A stretch of DNA of 64,000 nt, taken from positions 34,784,008-34,848,007 of the forward strand of contig NC_088880.1 in the NCBI RefSeq assembly GCF_032884065.1, in the 5' to 3' direction. The stretch comes from Artemia franciscana. Taxonomy: Eukaryota; Arthropoda; Branchiopoda; Anostraca; Artemiidae. Shown piece after piece: positions 11,901-22,129 of the stretch. Both the position numbers and the translations under genes were made by a program. The notes beneath the pieces are model-generated. The model ran no database searches. It saw nothing but the letters and a program-made list of their open reading frames with translations, and had not been told where the DNA came from. Each line of letters starts with the position of its first letter. Positions within the stretch are counted from its first letter, which is position 1.

Positions 11901-13008
11901 GACGAAAGATATTGAAGAATTCATCAAACACTGCCATGCATGCTCCATTAGCCAAAATTCCAACCAAAAAGAGCCCTTAATGCCACATAGCATACCTCAT
12001 CTACCATGGGAGAAGGTCGGGTGCGATCTATTCTACAAGAACGGAAAATACTACATCATTACTGTTGACTATTACAGTCGCTTTTTTTACATCGACATAT
12101 TGGGGGAAAATGCAAATTCACACCACATAATATCCTGTCTTAAGAAGCATTTCGCACGCTACGGAATCCCTCGTACCCTCATAACCGACAACGGCCCCCA
12201 GTTCACATCCACACTATTCCAGAAGTTCATTGATAATTGGGAAATCTCTCAAACCACATCATCCCCGAACTTCCCTCAGTCAAACGGACTAGCAGAAAGA
12301 ACAGTGCAAACAGCCAAAGATATGCTTATCAAAACAGATATTGCAGGACATGACTTTAACTTAGCGTTGCTGGAATACAGAAACACCCCGGTTGATGGTC
12401 TAGCATCCCCAGCACAACTGTTGATGAGCAGAAACCTAAGGTCAGTCGTTCCCTGCACTAAACAACTTCTCACACCAAAAACCATTCACCATAAACGATT
12501 TCGACAGAATCGGATAAAACAACAGTCACGCCAAAGCAAATATCATAACAGACAGTCAAAGGAACTAAAACCTTTGCAAATCGGTCAACCGGTCCGAGCT
12601 CAAATTCGTGGGAAACTTTGGCAAGCCGGAATCGTTAAAAGAGTAGATGTAAACCCAAGATCGTACATAATTGAAACAACCGATAGAGGAACTTACCGAC
12701 GCAACAGGCGACACATAAAAACACTGAACCAGCAACCTCAATCACCAGACCTTGCAGACCATGAGGAGGACAGCCCTGAAGCCAAAACTTCACCAGCACC
12801 TATAAGCCCACCATCATTAGCCCCCGTCCCACGTGTAACACCGATAGAGACCCTTCCCCAACCTATAAATTTCGAATGTAGCTCAGCGCTCTGCACACTC
12901 CCTCCAGCACCAAGCACCAGTCGCCCAGCCAAAGAAGAACCCCAAAACTCCCCATACATAACCTGTAGTGGCCGGCTTGTGAAGCCGATACAGAGACTTG
13001 ACATGTGA
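8986..13008 (+). CDS. Gypsy Gag-Pol polyprotein
   Basis: One frame of 1340 codons, about the full length of mag-type Gag-Pol. Residues 1 to about 200 are a Gag-like helical region. Cys/His knuckles occupy about 218-249 ('CYYCGGDYSASHKC', then 'CSNCDKPNHFAKVC'). The aspartic protease has Asp309-Thr-Gly. The reverse transcriptase has 'FTKLDARHGYW' and the catalytic VDD at 588-590. RNase H has its first Asp at about 734 in 'QVDASKFGLG'. The integrase has zinc-binding His950 and His953 with a later CxxC, and a catalytic Asp1014, Asp1068, Glu1104 triad with 35 residues between the last two. A basic, Pro-rich tail ends the protein. Gag and Pol share one frame, so no frameshift is needed. All catalytic residues look intact; activity is not proven. 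Confidence 0.95.
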   Translation: MEISVPYPTMDWTSDNLKEAWTRFKNHATLMFEGPLSEKTEKVQCAFLLIWLGDKGRDIFSTFTFTTEEKDKIQSYMNKLTKYFNPKSNTVFSRYLFHKRDQRDNESVEQYITNLKILARECAYITTAITEEMIRDRFVCGISSAKVREKLLQVGSNLTLSQAVTIARTHVETQVQLKTMSQSDPSGSQPYQETYMKQEIDFVKKSKKINYSTSSRQCYYCGGDYSASHKCPAKVKICSNCDKPNHFAKVCKSTKKSVNFINQQQQNHDHRNDSSDELFIDIINKDKSDGQPCVKLLINKQINIIFKIDTGAQANIIPERFFNTLRPRPRINKTLQILTSFGGQKIPTLGLCNLKCAYTNGCSEIQPFFIVRDAPIPILGFESSRKLKLIRLILTVENSKVLKPDPFTEEFQDIFHGVGQLAGECCITLKEGAEPKAVPARRIPISLQEKFKKEINRMEELGVIEKILQPTDWVNAVVVIEKPDKSLRVCIDPHDLNKAIKRPHHPMPTFDEAILRHAGAKFFTKLDARHGYWSLVLDEESSQLTTFNTLYSRYKFKRMPFGLISAQDKFQRRMEEAFEGIQGFSVIVDDIIISGKTIEEHDANVRSALIRAREKGVKLNLQKCVFKCNSIPYFGHVISENGIHPDPQKVRALREMRTPNTKDELKTILGTMNYLARYIPNLSSINQPLRDLVKQRQFKWKQQHDTSFTNIKESICSSLAFFDPTAGNVELQVDASKFGLGATLSQNGKPISFASRSLNSTEQNYSQIEKELYAILFGCIHFHQYLYGRKFMVVSDHKPLQVVLNRPISKSSPRLQRMLLRIQPYNLIIAFRPGKEIPVADALSWLNLPEEDKKMEKEIESYIHSVMSLLPISNARLERLKQETKSDPQLAELAQAIQKGWPSCRRNLPPTLTPFWNIRHELTVVDEIIMKGDRLVIPRNSRKDILSCIHSAHLGIEKTKQRARVIVFWPGMTKDIEEFIKHCHACSISQNSNQKEPLMPHSIPHLPWEKVGCDLFYKNGKYYIITVDYYSRFFYIDILGENANSHHIISCLKKHFARYGIPRTLITDNGPQFTSTLFQKFIDNWEISQTTSSPNFPQSNGLAERTVQTAKDMLIKTDIAGHDFNLALLEYRNTPVDGLASPAQLLMSRNLRSVVPCTKQLLTPKTIHHKRFRQNRIKQQSRQSKYHNRQSKELKPLQIGQPVRAQIRGKLWQAGIVKRVDVNPRSYIIETTDRGTYRRNRRHIKTLNQQPQSPDLADHEEDSPEAKTSPAPISPPSLAPVPRVTPIETLPQPINFECSSALCTLPPAPSTSRPAKEEPQNSPYITCSGRLVKPIQRLDM

Positions 13009-13159
13009 GAATTTCCATAAACTATTTGTAGTAAGTGACAATTAAGTCGTGAATAACTAGTGAACTTATAAGTGTAGTGTCATATGGAAGAACCTTTGTT
13101 TAGTTAGTTTAATGTAAAAGATCTAATTTTATGAAAGTTTTATACCAGTCATCTAGTTT

Positions 13160-13174
13160 GGACAGGAGGAAGGA
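13160..13174 (+). other. Polypurine tract
   Basis: 'ggacaggaggaagga' directly abuts the TG start of the 3' LTR. It is the expected primer for plus-strand DNA synthesis. Confidence 0.75.
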
Positions 13175-13249
13175 TGTAACATTCTAACTCATCCTTCTAT
13201 TCTAGGTGACCTGGGTTTCTAGTACTTACCAAATAAAAGGTCATAAACA
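13175..13249 (+). repeat. 3' LTR of gypsy element
   Basis: Begins TGTAAC and probably ends CA at 13249. It is 73/73 alignable with the 5' LTR with one substitution. AATAAA lies at 13232-13237. Confidence 0.85.
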
Positions 13250-13835
13250 ATTTGATGTTCTGCATAATCATATAGTTTTTAATGAAGCAAAAGGAATATG
13301 TAATTAAAATTAAGTGAAATTCAACAGCAGTGGAGGATTTGTTTGATGTTCTGCACAATAATATAGTTTTAAATCAAGCAAAGGGAATATGTAATTAAAA
13401 TGAAGTGAAATTCAACAGCAGTGGAGGATTCATTTGATGTTCTGCATAATAACTTAGCCTTTAATCAAGCAAAAGGAATATTTAATTAAAATGAAGTGAA
13501 ATTCAACAGCAGTAGAGGATTTGTTTGATGTTCTGTGCAATAACATAGTCTTTAATAAAGCAAAAGGAATATGTAATTAAAATGAAGCGAAATTCAACAG
13601 CAGTGGAGGATTCATTTGATGTTCTGCATAATAATATAGTCTTTAATGAAGCAAAAGGAATATGTAATTAAAACTAAGTGAAATTCAACAGCAGTGGAGG
13701 ATTTGTTTGATGTTCTGCACAATAATATAGTTTTAAATCAAGCAAAGGGAATATGTAATTAAAATGAAGTGAAATTCAACAGCAGTACAGAATTCGTTTG
13801 ATGTTCAGCACAATTATATAGTCTTTATTCAAGCA
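13250..13835. repeat. 91-bp minisatellite, right block
   Basis: About six more copies of the unit seen at 8289-8879, in the same orientation. The first copy starts mid-unit exactly where the left block stopped, which shows the gypsy element split a single array. The last copy decays at about 13835. Confidence 0.9.
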
Positions 13836-14360
13836 TGATTAAAATGGATAATGTAAAAGGAACTGATAATTCCATTAAGTTGTTACTAGGTTTTAAAGAG
13901 ATCACAAAATTAAAATAAAATATATCTATAAAAGGGCTAGCATAAACTGATCAAATCCTATTCATAGTGTCTACCTGCATAATTGCTTATGTTGGTAACC
14001 CTTAGCCAGCCACTAACCTTAAGCTCTGAAAACAATCAAGTGATGTTATGCAATGGGTTTGTAAAGAAAATATTTGTGATCATACACTCAAATTCAAAAA
14101 ATTCCTAAAGCCCCTGCTGATTCTAGGTGGGAGTCAAAGGTCAAGCTAAGCCTGTATACCTCCATGGCGGTGATGGTAGTTACAGGCAATGAGGCTCGAT
14201 CTTCCGTCCCTGGGCAGCAGAGGAAATCCGGCAGCGCACCTCAAAGCGGTGGAAGGGTGTAAACACCACTGAGCTCCACGCCGAGCGATTTGGTGGCCAA
14301 CGCGCTCCGGGTGACCCGCAAGACTGGGGACCTTGCGGTCAACTCTATTCCCAAGAAACA

Positions 14361-14909
14361 TTGATGGATCTGAGACCTAGAAGAAAAGTTGTAACAACTA
14401 CGGCGTCCCCGGCAAGCGACGCGGCCCCCGTATTGGCGCGGGTGTCGAGAAGTAAACTAGCCAACCATACTACGGCGTTCCCGGCAGGCGACGCGACTTT
14501 GAATATGGCGGCGAAGTCGAAAAATCTTTTCAACGCCATAAATCTAGGAAAACCTACCACAGTCATTAAACAGGCAAAATCCAGGATAAATGTTGGATGC
14601 TGGAATGTAAGATCCGCTAAACAAGAAGCCACACAAGCTTTTCTTGTCCATGAGATGGAGAAGTACAACATAGACATACTCTGCATATCCGAGACCAGAA
14701 TCTCCGGTTCTGGCTCTATAGTTATAACGGCTCCAGAAACACTACATCAGTTCCACTTTTTCTATTCCGGAATAGAAGATAATTCAGGACTCCATGGAGT
14801 TGGTTTCATCATGAACCAAAGAACCAGAAACGCTCTCCTAGAATGGGAACCAGTCTCCTGTAGACTTGCTAGAATCAGACTAAAAGGAAACCCTGCAATG
14901 TGTCCATAA
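14361..14909 (+). pseudogene. LINE endonuclease, N-terminal part
   Basis: Frame of 182 codons. The first 75 or so residues are low-complexity (Ala/Ser/Thr-rich). The start of an APE-type endonuclease follows: 'INVGCWNVRSAKQEATQAFL' (Asn) and 'DILCISETRI' (catalytic Glu). The frame closes at a stop at 14907-14909, while homology continues without loss in the frame entering at about 14900. A single-base frameshift therefore lies around 14880-14900. Confidence 0.85.
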
Positions 14910-17329
14910 TTTCTACCTATGCCCCCACCCGTGACGCTACTGAAACGACCAAGGATGATTTCTACGGTGAACTGCAGCAGTTGTCTTCTTCTATAGCACG
15001 TGATTACTTGATTGTTGCTGGAGACTTCAACGCAAGAGTTGGTCCATCTGACCAGACCACAAGACAAATCCTGGGAAAATTTGGACAGGGTCACAGATGC
15101 GAGAATGGGCAGAGGTTGGTAAACTATGCCTTGATGAACCACCTTGTTATCACCAATACCATATTTCAACACAAACCTAGCCACCTCTTAACTTGGCATT
15201 CAAATGACGGTGTCACTAAGGCCCAAATTGACTTCATTCTCGTACGCCAGCGCTGGAGAAGCTCCGTGCAGGACTCTCGCTCTTACAATGGCGCGGACAC
15301 AGGCTCACAGTCTGGATCTGACCACAGGCTCGTCGCAGCAAAAATTTTGCTACGTCTTGCAATTCGAAGAAAAAACAAGTCAAAGGTCGGCTTCGATATC
15401 GGTAAACTTCAAGACAAAGAAGTGCAGCAGGCCCTCAATTTGGAACTAACTAACCGGTTTGACGCCCTCAGCTCTGATGAAAACCTAACTCCCGATAAGA
15501 GATGGGAGACCTTTAAAACCGTGATGACAGAGACTGCCGATGAGATCCTAGGCCGAGCAAAAATCAAACGACAACACTGGATAACTGCTAGAACCCTGTC
15601 AATAGTCGGTGAACGAAGACAAAAGATGGGAGGCCTTAAAGAAGAAACAAAGGAGTTACGCAGACAGGTAAAACGCTCTGTTCGGCTGGACCGCCGCCAA
15701 ATGTGGGAAGATGCTGCCGAGTCATTAGAGAAAGCAGCACGCTTACATGACACCCGCAAGCTTTACCAGATCCTGAAGGAATCCGTTGGTAAGAAAGCTG
15801 CTGTCTCAGAAATAATCAAAAACAGATCAGGAAAAATCATTAGTTGTCAGAAGGAACGTTCAGCAAGATGGAAGGATCACTTTCAGCTCCTCCTGAACCC
15901 ATCCCCTTCATCTACTCATGATGCCTTCCCACCTTCCGTCTCTAAAGAGCCTTATGATATCGAGCTGGATACACCGACCAGAGCCGAAATACTAAAAGCG
16001 ATCAAAACCCTAAAAAACCACAAAGCCCCAGGTGAAGACGGCCTCCCCCCGGAACTATACAAACAATGCCCTGAGGTCACTGCTGAACAGCTCCATGGCA
16101 TTCTCGACGAAGTGTGGAGGACCAACACTTTTCCAAAAGACTGGAAGACATCAGTCATCCTCCCTTTCTATAAGAAAGGAGACAAAACCGAATGCAAAAA
16201 TTACCGCGGAATAAGTCTCATAGACATTGCCGTCAAAATATTCGGGATCATACTCTTGAACCGCTTTAAAGGGGCAAGGGAGGAAAGAACTCGAGGAAAT
16301 CAAGCCGGCTTTCGACCAGGTAGAGGGTGTACTGATAATATCTTCGCCTTTCGCCTCATTATCCAGCAGTTTGAAAGATACAACCTACCCCTGATCTTGA
16401 TGTTCCTGGACTTCATTGCTGCCTTCGACTCTGTCACTCGCCAGAAACTTTGGAAGATCCTGGAGAATGACGGAATGCCGCTGAAGTTTGTTGAACTGAT
16501 GAAGGCATACTATGACGCTTCAGTGAGCCGAGTTAGAATCTATGGCGAAGAAACTGAAGAATTTCTGGTTGAGTTCGGAGTAAAACAAGGATGTGTCCTC
16601 TCTCCGACTCTGTTCAATTATTGCATCGATTGGGTGCTTGAAAATGCTCTATCGTCTTATCCAGGAGCGCAGGTTGGACAGAATCTCTCGCTGACTGACC
16701 TCGATTATGCGGATGATGTTGGCCTCCTGTCAGACCCTGTAGAAGCCCAAAACATGCTTGACAGCGTTGTGGCCTGGGCAGATCTGATCGGCTTGAAAGT
16801 CAGCACAGAGAAAACGAAATTCATGGCTATTAACCACGACACAGGACCATTCCCACTAACTATCAACCAAGTTCAGCTGGAAAAAGTCAACCGTTTCACA
16901 TACCTAGGCTCCCAGCTTTGTACTGACGGATCTTCCGACGCTGATATCCAACAGAGAATACAGAAAGCGCAGACAGTCTTTGCCTCTCTTCGGAAACCCT
17001 TATGGAATCGCCGTGAAATCAGTGTCCAAACGAAAGTTCGAATTTACATGGCACTAGTCCGCACCGTTCTCCTTTACGGGTGCGAAACATGGTCGGCAAA
17101 ACTACAACAAGAGAATACACTTAAGGTGTTTGAGCATACTTGTCTACGAAGAATTCTCAGAGTACAGCTACGTGACCGTATCTCCAACGTGAATATACGT
17201 CGAATGTGCAATATTCAGAGAGATGTTGTGCTCACTATTAAAGAACGCCGTTTGAAATGGTTTGAAATGGTTGGGCCATGTATTGCGGAAACCGCCAGAG
17301 TACCTGCCTCGCCAAATACTTCTAGTTGA
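14900..17329 (+). pseudogene. LINE endonuclease C-terminal part plus reverse transcriptase
   Basis: 809 codons open. The apparent first codon is an internal GTG, not a true start. The endonuclease half shows 'IVAGDFNARVG', 'AQIDFILV' and 'SGSDHRLV'. RT shows 'NHKAPGEDGLPPELYK', 'NYRGISLIDIAVKIF', 'QAGFRPGRGCTDNIF', motif A with Asp504 ('FLDFIAAFDSV'), motif B 'GVKQGCVLSPTLFNY' and an intact YADD at 603-606, then the thumb 'FTYLGSQLCTDGSSDADIQQ'. The catalytic core appears complete. The frame goes off course at a 10-bp tandem duplication (17251-17270) and stops at 17327-17329. Confidence 0.9.
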
Positions 17330-17546
17330 GCCTATTAGCTACTGGAAGAAACGCCAAGGAGGACAGAGGAAGAACTGGTGGAACCTGGCCAAGTCAGACC
17401 TTGAACCAATAGGGGGTTTCAGAAAATTTGGTCACAGGTGGTCAACACAGTGGCTCGCCTTTGCAGAGCAGCTGGCACAAGATCGATCAACATGGTCCAA
17501 GAAGGTCTCTAAGATCATCGATGCCGGGCGAGGTGGAAACGCCTGA
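17262..17546 (+). pseudogene. LINE C-terminal segment in a shifted frame
   Basis: Continues the RT polypeptide: 'KWLGHVLRKPPEYLPRQIL' is the conserved segment that normally follows 'RRLKW'. A basic Trp-rich tail ends at a stop at 17544-17546. The ATG at 17262 lies within the second copy of the 10-bp duplication and is not a natural start. Confidence 0.85.
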
Positions 17547-17580
17547 TTCCCGCCACAAGTAAAGTAAGTAAGTACTCAAA

Positions 17581-18749
17581 TTCACACAAGTGAGTGTACA
17601 AACTATTTTTCTTTGTATGCTTGTTGTTTGGCAGGCTTTGCTGCTAGCTCCAATATAAACAGGCACTGAATTTCAGCCTACTGTTATACAGCTAACCCAA
17701 AAATATTTTACTTTACTTATTGTACACTCGGTTTTGTGACAAAGATCTCATTATATTTGAGTCATTTTTCTTTTCTTCTTTCAGCATTATAGACACTGAG
17801 AAGCCCCAAAAGCCGACAATTACTATAAGTTATCAACCATGGTGTGAATACTACCAATAATAGACAATGTTTATATTCAAGTCAACTAAAATCTAAACAA
17901 AAACTCTATGCTTTTTTATCAGCTTCAATTCCATATGCCTCTTTTGATCTTTCAAATATTCATAAAATTTCCTATTCAGATGTGATTTTGAGAAACCTTC
18001 ACAATCCTGAAAACGATTAAAAATTTTTCAATTTACAATGTAATTAGACAATGGATGTTGGCCTTATAAACTTGCAGGACAAACTTACAGTATACTTATT
18101 GAGAAATATCCCTTTTCCAGCAATCTTTGGATGGCAGTCCATTGATTCGTTAAATTATATCTAGTAATTTGTCAGGTTAAGACTATGAGTCATATGGGTA
18201 AAAATATATTCTCCAAATTGATCCTAGCCATTTTTGAAACAATTTAAAATTTCCAATATCACTGCTGTTTCTAAGAGTGAGTCCCAGTCATCCATGGCTG
18301 GGACACTGCAAAAAATTGGCCCTTGATCAATCTATTGCTACAGGTTACTGATTACTTATCACAGGTGTCCTCAGATGACATATATTTTGCAAGGTGAGAG
18401 TACTTCTTGAGAGTTTCACCAGCTTGTGCATTGCTTTGTACAGTTGTATCTGGTTTCCTCTCATTTGTAAATATTTCAGGGTGGGCACGTTCAGCTTGGC
18501 ATGTCCAAGCAATAAAAGGAAAAAATGCAGCTTGGAGGGGACTCATTGCTGAAGGACTGATGTGAATATGGAAATTTATGAAAGAGCAATAAATCATGCA
18601 ACCAAACTATTGCATGAAAAATAGGCAGGATCTAGAGTCAATTTTGTTTAGCAATTCCGAAAAAAAAAATCTAAAATCATTTTGGTGGTATGTTGGTCGT
18701 TTTTTAGGACATAAGTAATCATCTTCCACTGTTTTTAGAGAAGGTACCA
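17581..18749. other. No gene recognised
   Basis: AT-rich unique-looking sequence. Short frames only and no domain seen on either strand. Confidence 0.5.
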
Positions 18750-20100
18750 TTCTTATAGAAATGGATGTCTGTAAAGCCAAGAAGTTCAACTATATTTTTA
18801 GAAGTAGTTTTGAAGTTCCTGGGACAGAGAGTTCAACAAAAAATTAGTTGGAATTTAGTATCAGGAGTGATTTAACTAGTCTGAATGGAGTATCTGATGA
18901 TTATTTACTTTCTATTTCTGAGGTTCTAAAAGCACTGAGAACATTTGATACAGGTAAAAGCCCAAATATTGACAGTATTACAAATATTATGTTAAAATAT
19001 TTGGCATCTGTTTTATGTGAGCTGCTTGTCACACTGTTCAATCTGTTGTTTTCAGCTAGATCTCTTCCAAGTAGTTGGAAAGAAGCTCTTGTGAAGTCAC
19101 TATACAAGTCTGGTAGACTTGATTGATCCCAAAATTTTAGACCAATTTCTATTACTTCAAAATTTGCAGAATAATGGAAAAATTTTGGTCCACTGTATAC
19201 AGTTGCACTATGAAGAAAATGGGCTATGGTTAAAGGCACAACAGGTATACAGACAGAAGTGTTCATGTGGTATGCAACTATTGGGGGGTCATAAAAGACT
19301 TCCAGCAGTTTGCTGACAAAGATAGCCCATTTGATTGTATATATTTTGATATTTCTAAGGCCTTTGACAAAATATGCCACTATACAGCTGCTTCAAAAAC
19401 TCCAAAATCTTGGTGAGCATACACATAGGTAGATTGTTGCTGTTGCTGTTTGGTCACACAAAATCCTCAAGTATATTAATTAGTAGCAGGGTTCCACAGG
19501 GTAGTTGCTTAGGTCTGATTTTATTCTCCATATGTATAGATGATTTACCATCAGTTATAAGAAATTCTACAGTTAAATTTTTGCTGATGATTTGAAGTTG
19601 TATAGGAAAGTTGGCTTGGTACAAGATTAGAAACTGCTCCAGGAGGCTACAGATAGTTTAATTGAATCATGCAGGGTAAACTATATAGTTTTAAACACTT
19701 CAAAGTGTGCTGGCATGCACTATCTCCATAGAAAGTTGGTTGGAAACTCGCATTCTCACTGTTTGATTGGTGGCACCAAGGTACCAGAGGTACAGAATAT
19801 CTGCAGTCTTGGCATAGTATTTGATCTGTTATTAAAATTTGATGAGCATGTGAGGATTGTCTAGAATTAAAAGAGCATTTTTGAAGTGTAATGTGAATTT
19901 TTTTTTTAACTACACAAGTCAAAGGTTCACCCTATCCTTGAATATTGCCCTCTAGTATGCTACCCAATAAATAAAGATGATAGAAAGAAAATTGAGTTAT
20001 TACAAACATCTGCTACAAATCTAATTCTATACCTGAGGCATTTGTCATATTCAAAATGTTTAAGAGGCATTAGACCATCTTCTTGGCTAAATAACAGAAA
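18750..20100 (+). pseudogene. Degenerate non-LTR reverse transcriptase (CR1/jockey-like)
   Basis: RT blocks can be followed across all three frames with many stops: 'ISEVLKALRTFDTGKSPNID' and 'LPSSWKEALVKSLYKSG' (18900-19125), 'FRPISITSKFA', 'FDCIYFDISKAFDKI' (motif A, about 19330-19375), 'SRVPQGSCLGLILFSICIDD' (motif B, about 19480-19545), an incomplete 'FLLMI' replacing the ADD box region (about 19575-19590), and thumb and C-terminal fragments to about 20100 ('NIALCYPINKDDRKKIELLQ' in one frame). It is old and inactive. Its orientation is opposite to CDC37, but it lies outside that gene. Confidence 0.8.
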
Positions 20101-22129
20101 AAAAAAATACAATATTTAGCAGAATTTCATTTTCAAAACTAGACAGAAAACCAGCAAAAAAGTAAAGAAAACACAAAGTAGGCTAATGAAATTATTGCTT
20201 TATAATATGCAACATGTTTACATTAATCAGATTACTGTGTTTCTTCCATTGTTGCTTGCATTTTCAAACAATAAAACAGTAGCCTACTTTTTATCCAATA
20301 TTTAATCAGTCATTCAATATTTAGTCAGTCAAAGGCTAAACTGGATATCTTTGAGTCTGCACAGGAGGTATCTATTACACAATGCAGCAAAATATGGAAA
20401 TAGGAACAAAGAAATATATTATTAGGGTTATATATGGGTACATCAGGGAGGGTGGGATGTATTGTCATGGCAACAATAAAGATAGGCACAGAAAATATTA
20501 AACAGCATCATGAAGTAAAGGATCTAATGGTAGGCCTAACAGGCTACTTTTATTTTATTAACATGCATCCTTTAGAAGAGAAATGACTATTTAATATTAC
20601 CTGTCACTTATGGACTTATAAGCCTAAGAAATTAGGAAAGGATAAAGACAGTAGGCTAGCATATCTTGATAACACCTTTCCAGTGAATGTTTTAGGCCCT
20701 TGATTTTTTCCTGAAAGTTCCATCAGCCTAAATCAGCTACTTTCTAGGATATCCAGAAGCCCTCTAAGCTAGAGCTTTACCGGAACTTCAATAGCATTCT
20801 AATAAAATATTATCAGTCTTACTCAAAACCACTCACCAACAAACACGCGGAACAATTTTAAATCTGCTGCGAAAATCAACTGAATAGTCATCTACAAAGA
20901 TGTTGAAAATCTAGATCAGATAGCAAAAAAAGATGGGAGGTATCTTTCCCTGTGGCCCTATCTTAACCTCCTTTTTTGCTACAAAATGCCAGTGTTTGGA
21001 GCTGCTAAGAACTCAAGCCTAAAACGCTATTATCGTAGTCAGTCTATTACCAAAAGCTGTGATTTTCTCCCTAAAGCTGTGTCTTTGATCTCTCAGGAAA
21101 ACATTCCAAATGGAGGCAGATCGTCAAAAAAGCTATTCTTTTAGTGCCTAGAGTAAAGTGTCTCCTCTTATAGGTAATTTGATTTCTAGATACTAGATTT
21201 TTGATTATTCATTGCATTGGCTTGACCAAAGGCGGTAAAATATATAATCAGAGGAGAGGTAATGGATGTCCTGGTCGAATATTGCCCTTAAAACCAAATT
21301 AAATCTCTGATTAAGAGATTAAATAGCTACTCAATTTATGCTACAAGTAACCCCTGACACTTTCTTTTGGATCCTCTGGAGTGTTCCAATGGAGTAATAA
21401 GAGCCCTTGCAAAAAGTGGGCATTCGTGGTCGGCGATGTGCTAATGCACACAGATGGATAATCCCACTGGACGGCATCGGGATGGTAGGTTTGAAGAACT
21501 TACACCTAGAGTTTTACCCCAAAGAGGTTAAATAGATGAATTTCTTGTTTTTCAACTGTATTGATAACTTCACCCTTGAAGGTAAAGTTGGGAAGTCAAA
21601 ATGAGGTCCTCAATTAGGTGATTAGCAGTTTTCTGTTCTTAAATGCATCGAAATTTGTCATCTAAGCCTTAGGCCACTTTTCTATCTCGTCCAGTTCCAA
21701 CCGTAGGAAGGAAAGCCTGAGCGTCGTCTCCCTTATTATGGACAGCTGTATGAACTGTCTTATCACGGAGAGGGAAAATTTATTTTAATTTTGGTAATAA
21801 GTGTGCTAAGGGAATTATGTAAATTCGGTTTATTATTATTTACCTCCCTCAAATTATGCTATATAACAAACGGTAAGCCTTCTTTTCACTCCCTCTAATC
21901 ATTTGTCAACCAAAATCTCGAGACACCCAAGACCCTGATGCATTCAGAAACCTTCGAAAATTACTGTTTGGTGGGTATTCTAACTACCGTTCAGTTCATG
22001 GAGCCCAGGGCTATTGCTAAGGTTGCCATTGCCTTTAATTAGCTCATCATCCATAATGAGGCAAACGAAACATTATTATTCACTTCCTTGCAAATAAATA
22101 AATCCCAATATACACAAAAATTTGGGGTT
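20101..22129. other. No gene recognised
   Basis: AT-rich sequence with short frames only. No repeat unit, RNA gene or protein domain was recognised on either strand. Confidence 0.45.

Larger units (their letters stand above)
8880..13249 (+). mobile_element. Mag-like Ty3/gypsy LTR retrotransposon, apparently complete
   Basis: The order is: short LTR (8880-8959), primer-binding site beginning at 8960, one uninterrupted polyprotein frame (8986-13008), purine-rich tract (13160-13174) and a second LTR (13175-13249). The LTRs differ by one substitution over the 73 shared bases plus a small length difference at the inner end. The element interrupts the 91-bp minisatellite. The flanks are GTTT (8876-8879) and ATTT (13250-13253), a likely 4-bp target duplication with one change; both variants occur at this site in satellite copies. 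The intact frame and near-identical LTRs suggest recent insertion. From memory, the silkworm mag element also has LTRs of about 77 bp and a single gag-pol frame. Confidence 0.93.
14130..17580 (+). mobile_element. Endonuclease-RT non-LTR retrotransposon, nearly full length
   Basis: A GC-richer island in AT-rich DNA. A leader of about 230 bp (14130-14360) precedes an endonuclease and RT separated by a frame break, a C-terminal segment after a second break, and a short tail with (GTAA)-like repeats at about 17560-17575. Proteins of this type are often annotated 'craniofacial development protein 2-like' or 'endonuclease-reverse transcriptase'; I infer an RTE-like clade but cannot place it firmly. 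The base composition contrast and long surviving frames imply recent arrival. Confidence 0.88.

Noticed and set aside
10014..12485. Long minus-strand frames within the gypsy element
   Set aside because: Antisense shadows of the Gag-Pol reading frame.
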